A stretch of DNA of 5,620 bases. It comes from Roseiarcus sp036513315. Its GTDB lineage: Bacteria; Pseudomonadota; Alphaproteobacteria; Rhizobiales; Beijerinckiaceae. The stretch lies in the NCBI GenBank assembly GCA_036513315.1, contig DATBZF010000172.1, positions 1-5,620 on the forward strand, written 5' to 3'. This document shows, piece after piece, positions 1-5,481 of this stretch. Position 1 is the first letter of the stretch. Each line of letters starts with the position of its first letter. The translations under genes and the position numbers were made by a program. The notes below the pieces were generated by a model that was not told the DNA's origin, made no database searches, and worked only from the letters and a program-made list of their open reading frames with translations.

Positions 1-21
1 CTCACGGAATAGGCTCGTCAT
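1..21 (-). CDS. Possible start of a further minus-strand gene (very partial)
   Basis: On the minus strand an ATG at 21-19 opens a frame reading MTSLFRE to the window edge. It lies downstream of the thiolase gene and its repeat, so it could be the first codons of the next gene in the same direction. No convincing Shine-Dalgarno sequence precedes it, and seven codons cannot identify a family. The call rests only on position and an open frame, and this stretch may equally be non-coding. Confidence 0.15.
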
Positions 22-39
22 AGCAGAGGTCGCTGTTAC

Positions 40-73
40 AAGGTGGCGCGAAGCGCCGGATGAGGGGCGGCGC
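40..73 (-). repeat. Palindromic dispersed repeat, short copy, 3' of the thiolase gene
   Basis: These 34 bases are the exact reverse complement of 5391-5424. The core is a small hairpin, GGCGC-TTC-GCGCC on the minus strand, preceded by CCCCTCATCC and followed by CACCTT. Repeats with this CCTCATCC...CACCTTCTCCCC layout are widespread in Hyphomicrobiales genomes (family knowledge). The copy begins 27 nt after the thiolase stop and is read in the same sense as the operon, so in the mRNA it would form a 3' hairpin that could stabilise or end the transcript. It lacks a T-tract, so it is not a standard intrinsic terminator. The larger second hairpin of the right-hand copy is absent here. Confidence 0.85.
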
Positions 74-100
74 GACGTTTCGGTCTCACCCGCAAGCGCC

Positions 101-1303
101 TTACGCCACTTCGAACAGGCCGGCGGCGCCCATGCCGCCGCCGACGCACATCGTCACAACGACATATTTGACGCCGCGCCGTCTGCCCTCGATCAGAGCA
201 TGGCCGGTCAGGCGCGCGCCGCTCATGCCGTATGGATGGCCGATTGAAATCGCGCCGCCGTCGACATTCAGCCGCTCATCGGGAATGCCGAGCCGGTCGC
301 GGCAATAGATCACCTGGACGGCGAAGGCTTCGTTCAATTCCCAAAGGCCGATGTCGTCCATTTTGAGGCCATGCGCCTTCAAGAGTTTGGGCACCGCGAA
401 GACCGGGCCGATGCCCATTTCGTCAGGATCGCAGCCGGCGACCGCGATGCCGCGATAGATGCCGAGCGGCTTAAGGCCACGCCGCTCGGCCTGGCTCGCC
501 TCCATCAAAACGCAGGCCGAGGCGCCGTCGGACAATTGCGAGGCATTGCCGGCGGTGATGAAGGCGCCGCCTTCGAGACGCTGTCCCTTGGTGAAGACGG
601 TCTTCAGCCCCCGCAGGCCATCCAGCGTCGTGTCGGCGCGATTGCCCTCGTCCTGCTTCAATGTCACCGGTTTGTCGCTGATCTCCCCGGTCGCCTTATC
701 GGCAACTTTCATGACGCTGGGCAGGGGAACGATTTCGGCGTCGAACCGGCCGGCCGCCTGCGCGGCGGCGGTCCGCTGCTGGGATTGCAACGCATACTCG
801 TCCTGACGCTCGCGCGAAATCTTGTAGCGCTGCCCGACGATCTCCGCCGTCTCCAGCATGCTCATATAGACGTCGTTGCGATGGGCGACGAGCCAGGGAT
901 CGCGCGCCCGATAAGTGTTGGCATGCTCGTTCTGCACCAGCGAAATCGATTCAAGGCCGCCGCCGACCGTCGTCTGCATGCCGTCGCAGATGATCTGTTT
1001 GGCCGCGATGGCGATGCCCATCAGGCCCGACGCGCATTGCCGATCGACCGACATGCCGGCGACCGAAGTCGGCAGCCCGGCGCGCAAAGCGGCCTGGCGC
1101 GCGACATTCATATAGGTCGAACCCTGCTGCATCGCCGCGCCCATGACGACATCGTCAATCTCGCTGGTGTCGACGCCGGCGCGCTTGACGGCGTGCTCGA
1201 TCGCATGGCCGCCAAGCGTCTGCGCCTGGGTGTCGTTGAAGGCGCCGCGATAGGCGCGCCCGATCGGCGTGCGCGCGGTCGAAACGATGACGGCTTCCCT
1301 CAT
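101..1303 (-). CDS. Thiolase (acetyl-CoA C-acyltransferase, FadA-like)
   Basis: A 400-residue thiolase, the normal length for the family, catalysing CoA-dependent cleavage of 3-ketoacyl-CoA to acetyl-CoA and a shortened acyl-CoA, or the reverse condensation, in the cytosol. All catalytic elements are visible: nucleophilic Cys90 in VDRQCASG, Asn324 in NEAF, His356 in GHPYGMSG and the general base Cys386 in CVGGG. The familiar CIGGGQG motif reads CVGGGMG here. It is the last gene of the operon. I chose ATG at 1303 because GGGAGG (1315-1310) is 6 nt upstream. A GTG at 1306 overlaps the previous stop by 4 nt but is only 3 nt from that site. The stop of the preceding SDR gene is fused to this start (TGATG), so translational coupling is likely. 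Degradative versus biosynthetic use and chain length cannot be read from sequence; the context favours acyl-CoA breakdown. Confidence 0.95.
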   Translation of the reverse strand: MREAVIVSTARTPIGRAYRGAFNDTQAQTLGGHAIEHAVKRAGVDTSEIDDVVMGAAMQQGSTYMNVARQAALRAGLPTSVAGMSVDRQCASGLMGIAIAAKQIICDGMQTTVGGGLESISLVQNEHANTYRARDPWLVAHRNDVYMSMLETAEIVGQRYKISRERQDEYALQSQQRTAAAQAAGRFDAEIVPLPSVMKVADKATGEISDKPVTLKQDEGNRADTTLDGLRGLKTVFTKGQRLEGGAFITAGNASQLSDGASACVLMEASQAERRGLKPLGIYRGIAVAGCDPDEMGIGPVFAVPKLLKAHGLKMDDIGLWELNEAFAVQVIYCRDRLGIPDERLNVDGGAISIGHPYGMSGARLTGHALIEGRRRGVKYVVVTMCVGGGMGAAGLFEVA

Positions 1304-2226
1304 CACGAGCCTCCCTTTTGCGACAGTTTGACGCCGAGCGCCCGGGCGGCGGTCTCGACGAATTTGAACGTCTGGCCGAAAGCGTTGTCGAGCGGGCGCG
1401 CCGTTTTGGGGTCGGCGATTTCGTCGAAGCGGGCGGCGATCGTCTCGGGCGTCCGATCGGCCTTGGAGAGGAACAGACCCGGCGTTTCCTCGATATGGGT
1501 GACGGCGAAGACGCCGGCGCCGGCGCCCATGATCACTTTGGAGGGCGCGTCTTCGCTGACCAGGAACAAAACCGCCGGGGTCACCGTCTCCGGGTTCATC
1601 AGCGCCGCCATCTCCGGCGGGATCAGCCCTTCCGTCATGCCGGTCGCCGCAGTCGGCAGCAGCGTATTCACGCGGATATTGGTCTTGGCGCCTTCCAGAT
1701 GCAACACGTTCATCAGCCCGATCATGCCCGCTTTCGCGGCGCCGTAGTTGGACTGGCCGAAATTGCCGTAGACGCCGGAAGCCGAGGAGGTGAACAGGAT
1801 GCGCCCATAATTGCGTTCGCGCATGCCCGGCCAGACCGCCTTGGCGCAGATTGCCGACCCCAAGAGATGAACGCGCAGGACCAGCTCGAACTCGTCGAGC
1901 TCCATTTTGGCGAAAGTCTTGTCACGCAGGATGCCGGCGTTGTTGACGAGAATGTCGACGCTTCCCCAGCGCGATTGCGCGGCCTCGACCATCGCGGCGA
2001 CCTGCGCGACATTGGCGACATCGGCGCCATCGGCGATGGCGACGCCTCCCGCCGTCTCGATTTCGCGCGCCACCTTGAGCGAGGCCTCCGAAGGCTCGCC
2101 GTTACGGCCGAGATCATTGACGACGACCTTGGCGCCGCGCGCGGCGAGGCCGAGAGCGTGACAGCGGCCAAGGCCGCCGCCGGCGCCGGTGACGATGGCG
2201 ACGCGCCCCTCGAACCGCATATTCAT
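1303..2226 (-). CDS. SDR-family 3-hydroxyacyl-CoA dehydrogenase, MFE-2/HSD17B4-like
   Basis: A 307-residue short-chain dehydrogenase closely resembling the N-terminal dehydrogenase domain of peroxisomal multifunctional enzyme type 2, which oxidises (R)-3-hydroxyacyl-CoA to 3-ketoacyl-CoA with NAD. Seen directly: the nucleotide-binding glycine motif TGAGGGLG (13-20), Asp38 in VVNDLG at the end of the second strand (expected to select NAD), NNAGILRD (95-102), and the catalytic set Ser148, Tyr161 and Lys165 in SSASGVYGNFGQSNYGAAK. The phrase SASG-YGNFGQ-NY is typical of the MFE-2 group. About 60 residues follow the Rossmann core (250-307), as in the MFE-2 dehydrogenase domain, but the hydratase and SCP2 domains are missing. 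The start is ATG 2226, overlapping the hydratase stop by four bases (ATGA); the frame stays open to 2277 but without reason to start there. ATG 2220 is a possible alternative. The neighbouring separate hydratase supplies its substrate. Confidence 0.92.
   Translation of the reverse strand: MNMRFEGRVAIVTGAGGGLGRCHALGLAARGAKVVVNDLGRNGEPSEASLKVAREIETAGGVAIADGADVANVAQVAAMVEAAQSRWGSVDILVNNAGILRDKTFAKMELDEFELVLRVHLLGSAICAKAVWPGMRERNYGRILFTSSASGVYGNFGQSNYGAAKAGMIGLMNVLHLEGAKTNIRVNTLLPTAATGMTEGLIPPEMAALMNPETVTPAVLFLVSEDAPSKVIMGAGAGVFAVTHIEETPGLFLSKADRTPETIAARFDEIADPKTARPLDNAFGQTFKFVETAARALGVKLSQKGGS
1310..1315 (-). promoter_or_regulatory. Ribosome binding site that decides the thiolase start
   Basis: GGGAGG lies inside the last codons of the upstream SDR gene. 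It is 6 nt from ATG 1303 and only 3 nt from GTG 1306, which favours the ATG by spacing. Confidence 0.6.
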
Positions 2227-2726
2227 TTGGCGGCCGCCGCTGCGTGATCGGGATTCATGACGGTAAGGGTCAACCATTCGGCGATCAGCGCCGGCTTGGC
2301 CGCCCCTTCGATCTCAACGGTCACGCTATGGCGCGACAGAAACTCGGTCGGCGAGCGCGGCGTGACGCTTTCGAGACGAAAGCGTCCGCGAATGCGCGCG
2401 CCGGCGGGGACCGGCGAAAGAAAGCGCAACTTCTCGAAGCCATAATTGACGCCCATCGCGCGGCCCTCGATCGCGGGCAAGGCGTCGATGGCCAGCGCTG
2501 AAAGCATCGACAGCGTGAGAAAGCCATGCGCGATCGTGCCGCCAAACGGCGAGGCGCGCGCCGCTTCCGGATCGATATGGATGAATTGCCGGTCCTCGGT
2601 GATTTCGGCGAAGGCGTCAATGCGTTTCTGATCGATGGTGAACCAGCGCGAGACGCCAGTCTCGCTTCCGGCAAGCGCGATCAATTCGTCGATCGTAATA
2701 GAACGCGGCTTGCTCAAATCGTCCAT
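2223..2726 (-). CDS. MaoC-like (R)-specific enoyl-CoA hydratase
   Basis: A 167-residue single hot-dog protein of the MaoC/R-hydratase family, expected to hydrate trans-2-enoyl-CoA to (R)-3-hydroxyacyl-CoA in the cytosol. The hydratase-2 signature is seen as Asp45-x4-His50 in TEDRQFIHIDPEAA, followed by PFGGTIAHGFLTLSML (60-75) forming the central hot-dog helix, and VNYGFEKLRF (93-102). The arrangement closely matches what I recall of mycobacterial HtdZ (Rv0130) and NodN-like proteins; family knowledge places Asp and His as the catalytic pair. A GGAG (2739-2736) stands 9 nt before ATG 2726. The gene begins 3 nt after the stop of the RhlG-like SDR and ends in a 4-nt overlap with the MFE-2-like SDR, so the hydratase and the dehydrogenase for its product are co-translated neighbours. 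The C-terminus ends in an Ala-rich tail (HAAAAAK). A biosynthetic use, such as supply of (R)-3-hydroxyacyl-CoA for polyester, cannot be excluded. Confidence 0.93.
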   Translation of the reverse strand: MDDLSKPRSITIDELIALAGSETGVSRWFTIDQKRIDAFAEITEDRQFIHIDPEAARASPFGGTIAHGFLTLSMLSALAIDALPAIEGRAMGVNYGFEKLRFLSPVPAGARIRGRFRLESVTPRSPTEFLSRHSVTVEIEGAAKPALIAEWLTLTVMNPDHAAAAAK

Positions 2727-2729
2727 GGT

Positions 2730-3539
2730 CTAGATCTCCGAAAGCATGGCGGGCGGAGCGTAGACGCTGACGCCGCCGTCGACAGGAATGATCGCGCCGG
2801 TCGTATAGGACCCGCCCCGGCCGGCAAGATAGAGAAGCGTCGCCGCCAGATCTTCCGGCCGGCCAAGGCGCCGCATCGGAACAGCGGCCAAAGCGGCGTC
2901 GAGCCCTTCCGGCTTGTCGAGCGCGAATGAAGTCATTTTAGTCTTGAACGGACCTGGCGCGATCGCATTGACCGTGACATGGCGGCCGGCGAATTCGCTG
3001 GCGAGGATGCGCGTCAGGTGATGCACGGCGCTCTTGGACGCGGCATAGGCATAGGCGCTCTCCGATTGGGTGACCGTGCCCATCACCGAACCGATATTGA
3101 CGACCGTCGCCGGACGGTCTTCGCCGCCTGATTTCAGCAGCAGCGGCATCAGATCGCGCGTCAGCGTGAACAGGCCCATGACATTGACGCTCAGCACCCG
3201 CTCCCAGGCTTTCCATTCAAAAGCCTCGAAACGCGCGCCCCAATTGGCGCCGGCATTGTTGACGAGAATGTCGAGCCTGTCGGTTCGCTTGCGCACTTCC
3301 CCAGCCAGCGCCGTCACGCCCGGCTCGCTCGCCACCGTCCCGCCGAACCCCTCGCAGGGACCGAGCGCCGAAAGCTCGCTGGCGACCGCCTCGCAGGCCT
3401 CCGCCTTGCGCGAGGCGATCAGCACGCGCGCGCCCGCGCTCAGCAGGGCTTCGGCGCAGACGCGGCCGATTCCCGTCGCCCCGCCGGTGACCAGCGCCGT
3501 CCGCCCCGCGACAGAGAAAAGATCGGGCAATGAAAACAA
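2730..3539 (-). CDS. RhlG-like SDR, probable NADP-dependent 3-oxoacyl reductase
   Basis: A 269-residue SDR, first gene of the operon. Seen directly: TGGATGIG (18-25), Arg44 in IASRK (a basic residue after strand 2, typical of NADP use), NNAG (94-97), Asn119 in SVNV, catalytic Ser151, Tyr165 and Lys169 (YAASK), the NAIAPGPF segment after strand 6, and C-terminal IPVDGG. From memory, the EACEAVASELSALGPCE region, NNAGANWGA and VVNIGSV resemble Pseudomonas RhlG, a 3-ketoacyl reductase once linked to rhamnolipid and polyester precursors. The frame is open to 3677, but that extension is Arg-rich and has no family character. The start chosen is TTG 3539, 6 nt after GGAGG and placing the glycine motif at the usual distance. 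It presumably interconverts 3-oxo- and 3-hydroxyacyl intermediates, but its exact substrate is unknown; other SDR substrates remain possible. Confidence 0.88.
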   Translation of the reverse strand: MFSLPDLFSVAGRTALVTGGATGIGRVCAEALLSAGARVLIASRKAEACEAVASELSALGPCEGFGGTVASEPGVTALAGEVRKRTDRLDILVNNAGANWGARFEAFEWKAWERVLSVNVMGLFTLTRDLMPLLLKSGGEDRPATVVNIGSVMGTVTQSESAYAYAASKSAVHHLTRILASEFAGRHVTVNAIAPGPFKTKMTSFALDKPEGLDAALAAVPMRRLGRPEDLAATLLYLAGRGGSYTTGAIIPVDGGVSVYAPPAMLSEI

Positions 3540-3545
3540 GACGTT

Positions 3546-3550
3546 CCTCC
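3546..3550 (-). promoter_or_regulatory. Strong ribosome binding site fixing a TTG start
   Basis: GGAGG followed by AACGTC and TTG at 3539, a 6-nt spacing. No in-frame ATG or GTG lies between this site and the SDR glycine motif, so it decides the start of the RhlG-like gene. Confidence 0.7.
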
Positions 3551-3659
3551 GGCGCTTCTGGCGGGCGCAATGTTCACCGCCCGGAGGATTTTGTCGATAG
3601 GCATTTCGCCGGGATGGTTTGGGCCGCCGCCGTCGTCGCCGGCGGCCATTGGGCGCCGC

Positions 3660-3688
3660 TTGACGGGAGGCCGCCACGACCCGAGATT
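3660..3688 (+). promoter_or_regulatory. Candidate sigma-70 promoter for the Nit1-like gene
   Basis: TTGACG (3660-3665) resembles the -35 box, and GAGATT (3683-3688) sits 17 nt later as a weak -10 with 3 of 6 consensus bases. It would start transcription about 25 nt before the ATG at 3721. This is a pattern match only. Confidence 0.3.
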
Positions 3689-3720
3689 GTCGCCCTGCAT
3701 CCTATGAGACCAGGCGCGCC

Positions 3721-4542
3721 ATGAAAGTCTCGCTCGTCCAGATGAATTCGATCAACGACAAGGCGGCCAATATCGCTTCGGCGCGCGCCCTGATCGAAAA
3801 AGCCGTCGCCGAGGAGGGGCCGGACTGGGTGTTGCTGCCCGAGCAATTCGACTGGGCGGGAGGGGGGAAAGGCGACAAATACGCCAATTCGGAAGTTCTG
3901 CCCGGCGGGCCGGCCTATGCGATGGCCCAGCAGCTTGCGCAAAAGCATCGCATCTTCATCCATGCCGGCTCGTTCATGGAGCGCATCGAGGGCGACCAGC
4001 GCATCCACAACACCAGCGTCGTCTTCAACCGCCAGGGCGAGGAGATCGCCCGCTATCGCAAAATTCATCTGTTCGACGTGACGACGCCGGACGGGACCTC
4101 CTACAAGGAAAGCGCCACGGTCAAACCGGGCGACCAGTTGGTGACCTATGATTGCGAGGGCGTCACCGTCGGCTGCTCGATCTGCTACGATCTGCGCTTT
4201 CCCGCCCTCTTCCAGGCGCTCGCCGAAAAAGGCGCGCAGATCATCGCCCTGCCCGCCGCTTTCACGCTGCAGACCGGCAAGGACCATTGGGAAGTGCTGC
4301 TGCGCGCGCGCGCGATCGAAACCCAGACCTATCTCTGCGCGAGCGCCCAGACCGGCTCGTTCAGCGTCGGCAACGAGCAGCGCGCGACTTACGGCCATTC
4401 GCTGGTCGCCGATCCCTGGGGCCATGTCGTCGCCAAGGCTTCCGACGGCATTGGAATCGTCTCGACCCGCATCGACTCGGCGGTGGTGGCGAAAGTGCGC
4501 CAGATGATCCCGGTCGCCCAGCACAGGGTTAAGATCGGTTGA
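3721..4542 (+). CDS. Carbon-nitrogen hydrolase, Nit1-like (deaminated glutathione amidase-type)
   Basis: A 273-residue nitrilase-superfamily amidase, a normal single-domain length. The catalytic triad is visible: Glu41 in LLPEQFD, Lys114 in YRKIHLFD and nucleophile Cys155 in CYDLRFP. The block HWEVLLRARAIETQTY (189-204), YGHSLVADPWG and the C-terminal VAQHR are characteristic of the Nit1/NitFhit branch, whose mammalian and yeast members hydrolyse deaminated glutathione, a side product of transaminases (family knowledge). That specific substrate is an inference here; other omega-amidases share the fold. There is no signal peptide, so it is cytosolic. ATG 3721 has a modest AGG six nt upstream. 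It is followed by the corrinoid gene in the same direction after 127 nt, so co-transcription is possible but not obvious. In many alphaproteobacteria a related gene sits beside a glutaredoxin; none is seen here. Confidence 0.92.
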   Translation: MKVSLVQMNSINDKAANIASARALIEKAVAEEGPDWVLLPEQFDWAGGGKGDKYANSEVLPGGPAYAMAQQLAQKHRIFIHAGSFMERIEGDQRIHNTSVVFNRQGEEIARYRKIHLFDVTTPDGTSYKESATVKPGDQLVTYDCEGVTVGCSICYDLRFPALFQALAEKGAQIIALPAAFTLQTGKDHWEVLLRARAIETQTYLCASAQTGSFSVGNEQRATYGHSLVADPWGHVVAKASDGIGIVSTRIDSAVVAKVRQMIPVAQHRVKIG

Positions 4543-4628
4543 GGCGCGAGGGGCCGCAAAATGTGGCGCCGACCCGCATTAATTAGGCTTTGCGCCCTCT
4601 CCGCCTGCAGCCGATACTGGCCGCGGCG

Positions 4629-4648
4629 CGCCGCGCGTTTGCGCGGCG
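4629..4648 (+). other. Perfect GC hairpin before the corrinoid gene
   Basis: CGCCGCGC (4629-4636), loop GTTT, then GCGCGGCG (4641-4648): an 8-bp perfect stem, all G-C. It lies 87 nt after the hydrolase stop and ends 21 nt before the corrinoid ATG. It is followed by TTGGGG rather than a T-run, so it is not a canonical intrinsic terminator. It may cap the hydrolase mRNA or structure the corrinoid leader. The remaining intergenic bases (4543-4628) hold a small AT-rich patch, ATTAATTAG at 4579-4587, and no recognisable promoter or cobalamin riboswitch. Confidence 0.6.
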
Positions 4649-4659
4649 TTGGGGATTTC

Positions 4660-4663
4660 AGGA
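4660..4663 (+). promoter_or_regulatory. Ribosome binding site deciding the corrinoid gene start
   Basis: AGGA is 6 nt before ATG 4670. A TTG seven codons upstream (4649) is in frame but directly follows the hairpin and has no such site. Confidence 0.6.
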
Positions 4664-4669
4664 CTAACG

Positions 4670-5365
4670 ATGGCGGATGACGAACTCGATCTGTCGACGC
4701 TGGCGGACGACGAGCTCGTGCCGCAGATGCACGACGATCTCTATGATGGCTTGAAAGAAGAGATCGAAGAGGGCGTGCGCATCCTGCTGGCGCGCGGCTG
4801 GGCGCCCTATGACGTGCTGACCAAGGCGCTGGTCGAAGGCATGCGCATCGTCGGCATTGATTTTCGCGACGGCATATTGTTCGTGCCGGAAGTGCTGATG
4901 TCGGCCAATGCGATGAAGGGCGGCATGGCGATCCTGCGCCCGCTGCTCGCCGCCACCGGCGCGCCCAGAGTCGGCAAGATGGTGATCGGCACCGTCAAGG
5001 GCGACATCCACGACATCGGCAAGAATCTCGTCTGCATGATGATGGAGGGGGCCGGCTTCGAAGTGTTCGACATCGGCATCAACAATGGCGTCGAGAAATA
5101 TCTCGAGGCGATCGAAAAGCATCAGCCAGAAATTCTCGGCATGTCGGCGCTGCTGACCACCACCATGCCCTACATGAAAGTGGTGATCGACACCCTCAAG
5201 GAAAAAGGCATGCGCAACGATTATATCGTGCTGGTCGGCGGCGCGCCGCTCAATGAATCCTTCGCCCAGGCGGTCGGCGCCGACGCCTACTGCCGCGACG
5301 CCGCGGTGACAGTGGAGACGGCCAAGGCGTTGATGGCGCGCCGGCAGGGGTCGGCGCGAGTGTAG
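4670..5365 (+). CDS. Corrinoid (cobalamin-binding) methyl-carrier protein
   Basis: A 231-residue protein with the two-domain layout of methyltransferase corrinoid proteins: a helical cap (B12-binding-2) at about 20-100, then a Rossmann-like B12 domain at about 102-225. The cobalt-ligating motif is intact as GDIHDIG (111-117) with His114 as lower ligand, preceded by VIGTVK. SALLTTTM (159-166) and GGAPLNESFA (190-199) are the further loops that hold the nucleotide tail. It shuttles a methyl group on cobalt between two methyltransferases in the cytosol, but has no catalytic methyltransferase domain, and none is encoded in this window. Candidates are the carrier of an MttB/MtaB-like system, or the B12 subunit of a methionine synthase split into separate proteins, which I recall from Rhodobacterales. 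The acidic N-terminal stretch (ADDELDLSTLADDELV) precedes the cap. Downstream comes a repeat and an IS end, so any former operon partner is not adjacent. Confidence 0.93.
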   Translation: MADDELDLSTLADDELVPQMHDDLYDGLKEEIEEGVRILLARGWAPYDVLTKALVEGMRIVGIDFRDGILFVPEVLMSANAMKGGMAILRPLLAATGAPRVGKMVIGTVKGDIHDIGKNLVCMMMEGAGFEVFDIGINNGVEKYLEAIEKHQPEILGMSALLTTTMPYMKVVIDTLKEKGMRNDYIVLVGGAPLNESFAQAVGADAYCRDAAVTVETAKALMARRQGSARV

Positions 5366-5390
5366 GGGGTGAAGATTATATTGGAGGTTT

Positions 5391-5424
5391 GCGCCGCCCC
5401 TCATCCGGCGCTTCGCGCCACCTT
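5391..5424 (+). repeat. Palindromic dispersed repeat, core identical to 40-73 (inverted)
   Basis: The 34 bases are identical to the reverse complement of 40-73. The first hairpin is GGCGC-TTC-GCGCC (5407-5419). The copy starts 25 nt after the corrinoid stop and is in sense orientation to it, just as the other copy is to the thiolase gene (27 nt). Confidence 0.88.
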
Positions 5425-5474
5425 CTCCCCGCCCGCTACGCGGGGCGAAGGGAACACGCGCCCCTTCTCCCCGC
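5421..5474 (+). repeat. Extension of the repeat: second hairpin and a third half-palindrome
   Basis: CCTTCTCCCCGC (5421-5432) pairs with GCGGGGCGAAGG (5440-5451) around a 7-nt loop, an 11-of-12 stem with one T/C mismatch. The same 12 bases recur directly at 5463-5474, but there the pairing arm is missing and the IS-like end starts 7 nt later. Repeated C-rich half-palindromes of this sort are typical of REP-like composite elements in Hyphomicrobiales. Confidence 0.75.
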
Positions 5475-5481
5475 AGAGCCG

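Larger units (their letters stand above)
3540..3720. promoter_or_regulatory. Divergent intergenic region with promoters for both directions
   Basis: These 181 bases separate the two oppositely transcribed units, so both must be driven from here or, on the minus side, possibly from within the hydrolase gene. It contains an inverted repeat (GCCGCCG at 3623-3629, CGGCGGC at 3640-3646, 10-nt loop) that might be an operator or just GC-rich structure. I see no clear minus-strand promoter and no gene. The minus operon has a leader of unknown length. Confidence 0.5.

Noticed and set aside
40..73. Intrinsic terminator for the four-gene operon
   Set aside because: The stem is only 5 bp and no T-tract follows; it is better described as a dispersed palindromic repeat.
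371..1747. Long plus-strand open frame (458 codons) antisense to the thiolase and MFE-2-like SDR genes
   Set aside because: It has no family character, is rich in Arg/Ala/Gly/Asp, and is explained by high G+C codon usage of the two well-supported minus-strand genes. The same applies to 1318-2247 (+).
1940..3274. A 19-nt identical stretch at 1940-1958 and 3256-3274
   Set aside because: It encodes the conserved DILVNNA segment of the two SDR genes. Shared protein motif and codon preference explain it; it is not a mobile or regulatory repeat.
3540..3677. N-terminal extension of the RhlG-like SDR to an ATG at 3677
   Set aside because: It contains a long Arg run and no SDR features, and a strong GGAGG sits just ahead of TTG 3539.
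4302..4314. Alternating GC run (Z-DNA-prone) within the Nit1-like gene
   Set aside because: It encodes the conserved LRARAIE motif with ordinary high-GC codons.
3574..4524. Minus-strand open frame of 316 codons opposite the Nit1-like gene, and 4664-5494 (-) opposite the corrinoid gene
   Set aside because: Both are shadows of genes with intact catalytic or ligand motifs. Their His/Asp/Arg-rich translations resemble no protein family.
4563..4580. Sigma-54-type promoter (TGGC...GC) before the corrinoid gene
   Set aside because: The GC of the would-be -12 element is one base out of the strict spacing and the TTGC element is not matched.
4543..4669. Cobalamin riboswitch before the corrinoid gene
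   Set aside because: No B12-box-like sequence is visible, and the 127-nt gap is too short for a complete riboswitch of the usual size.
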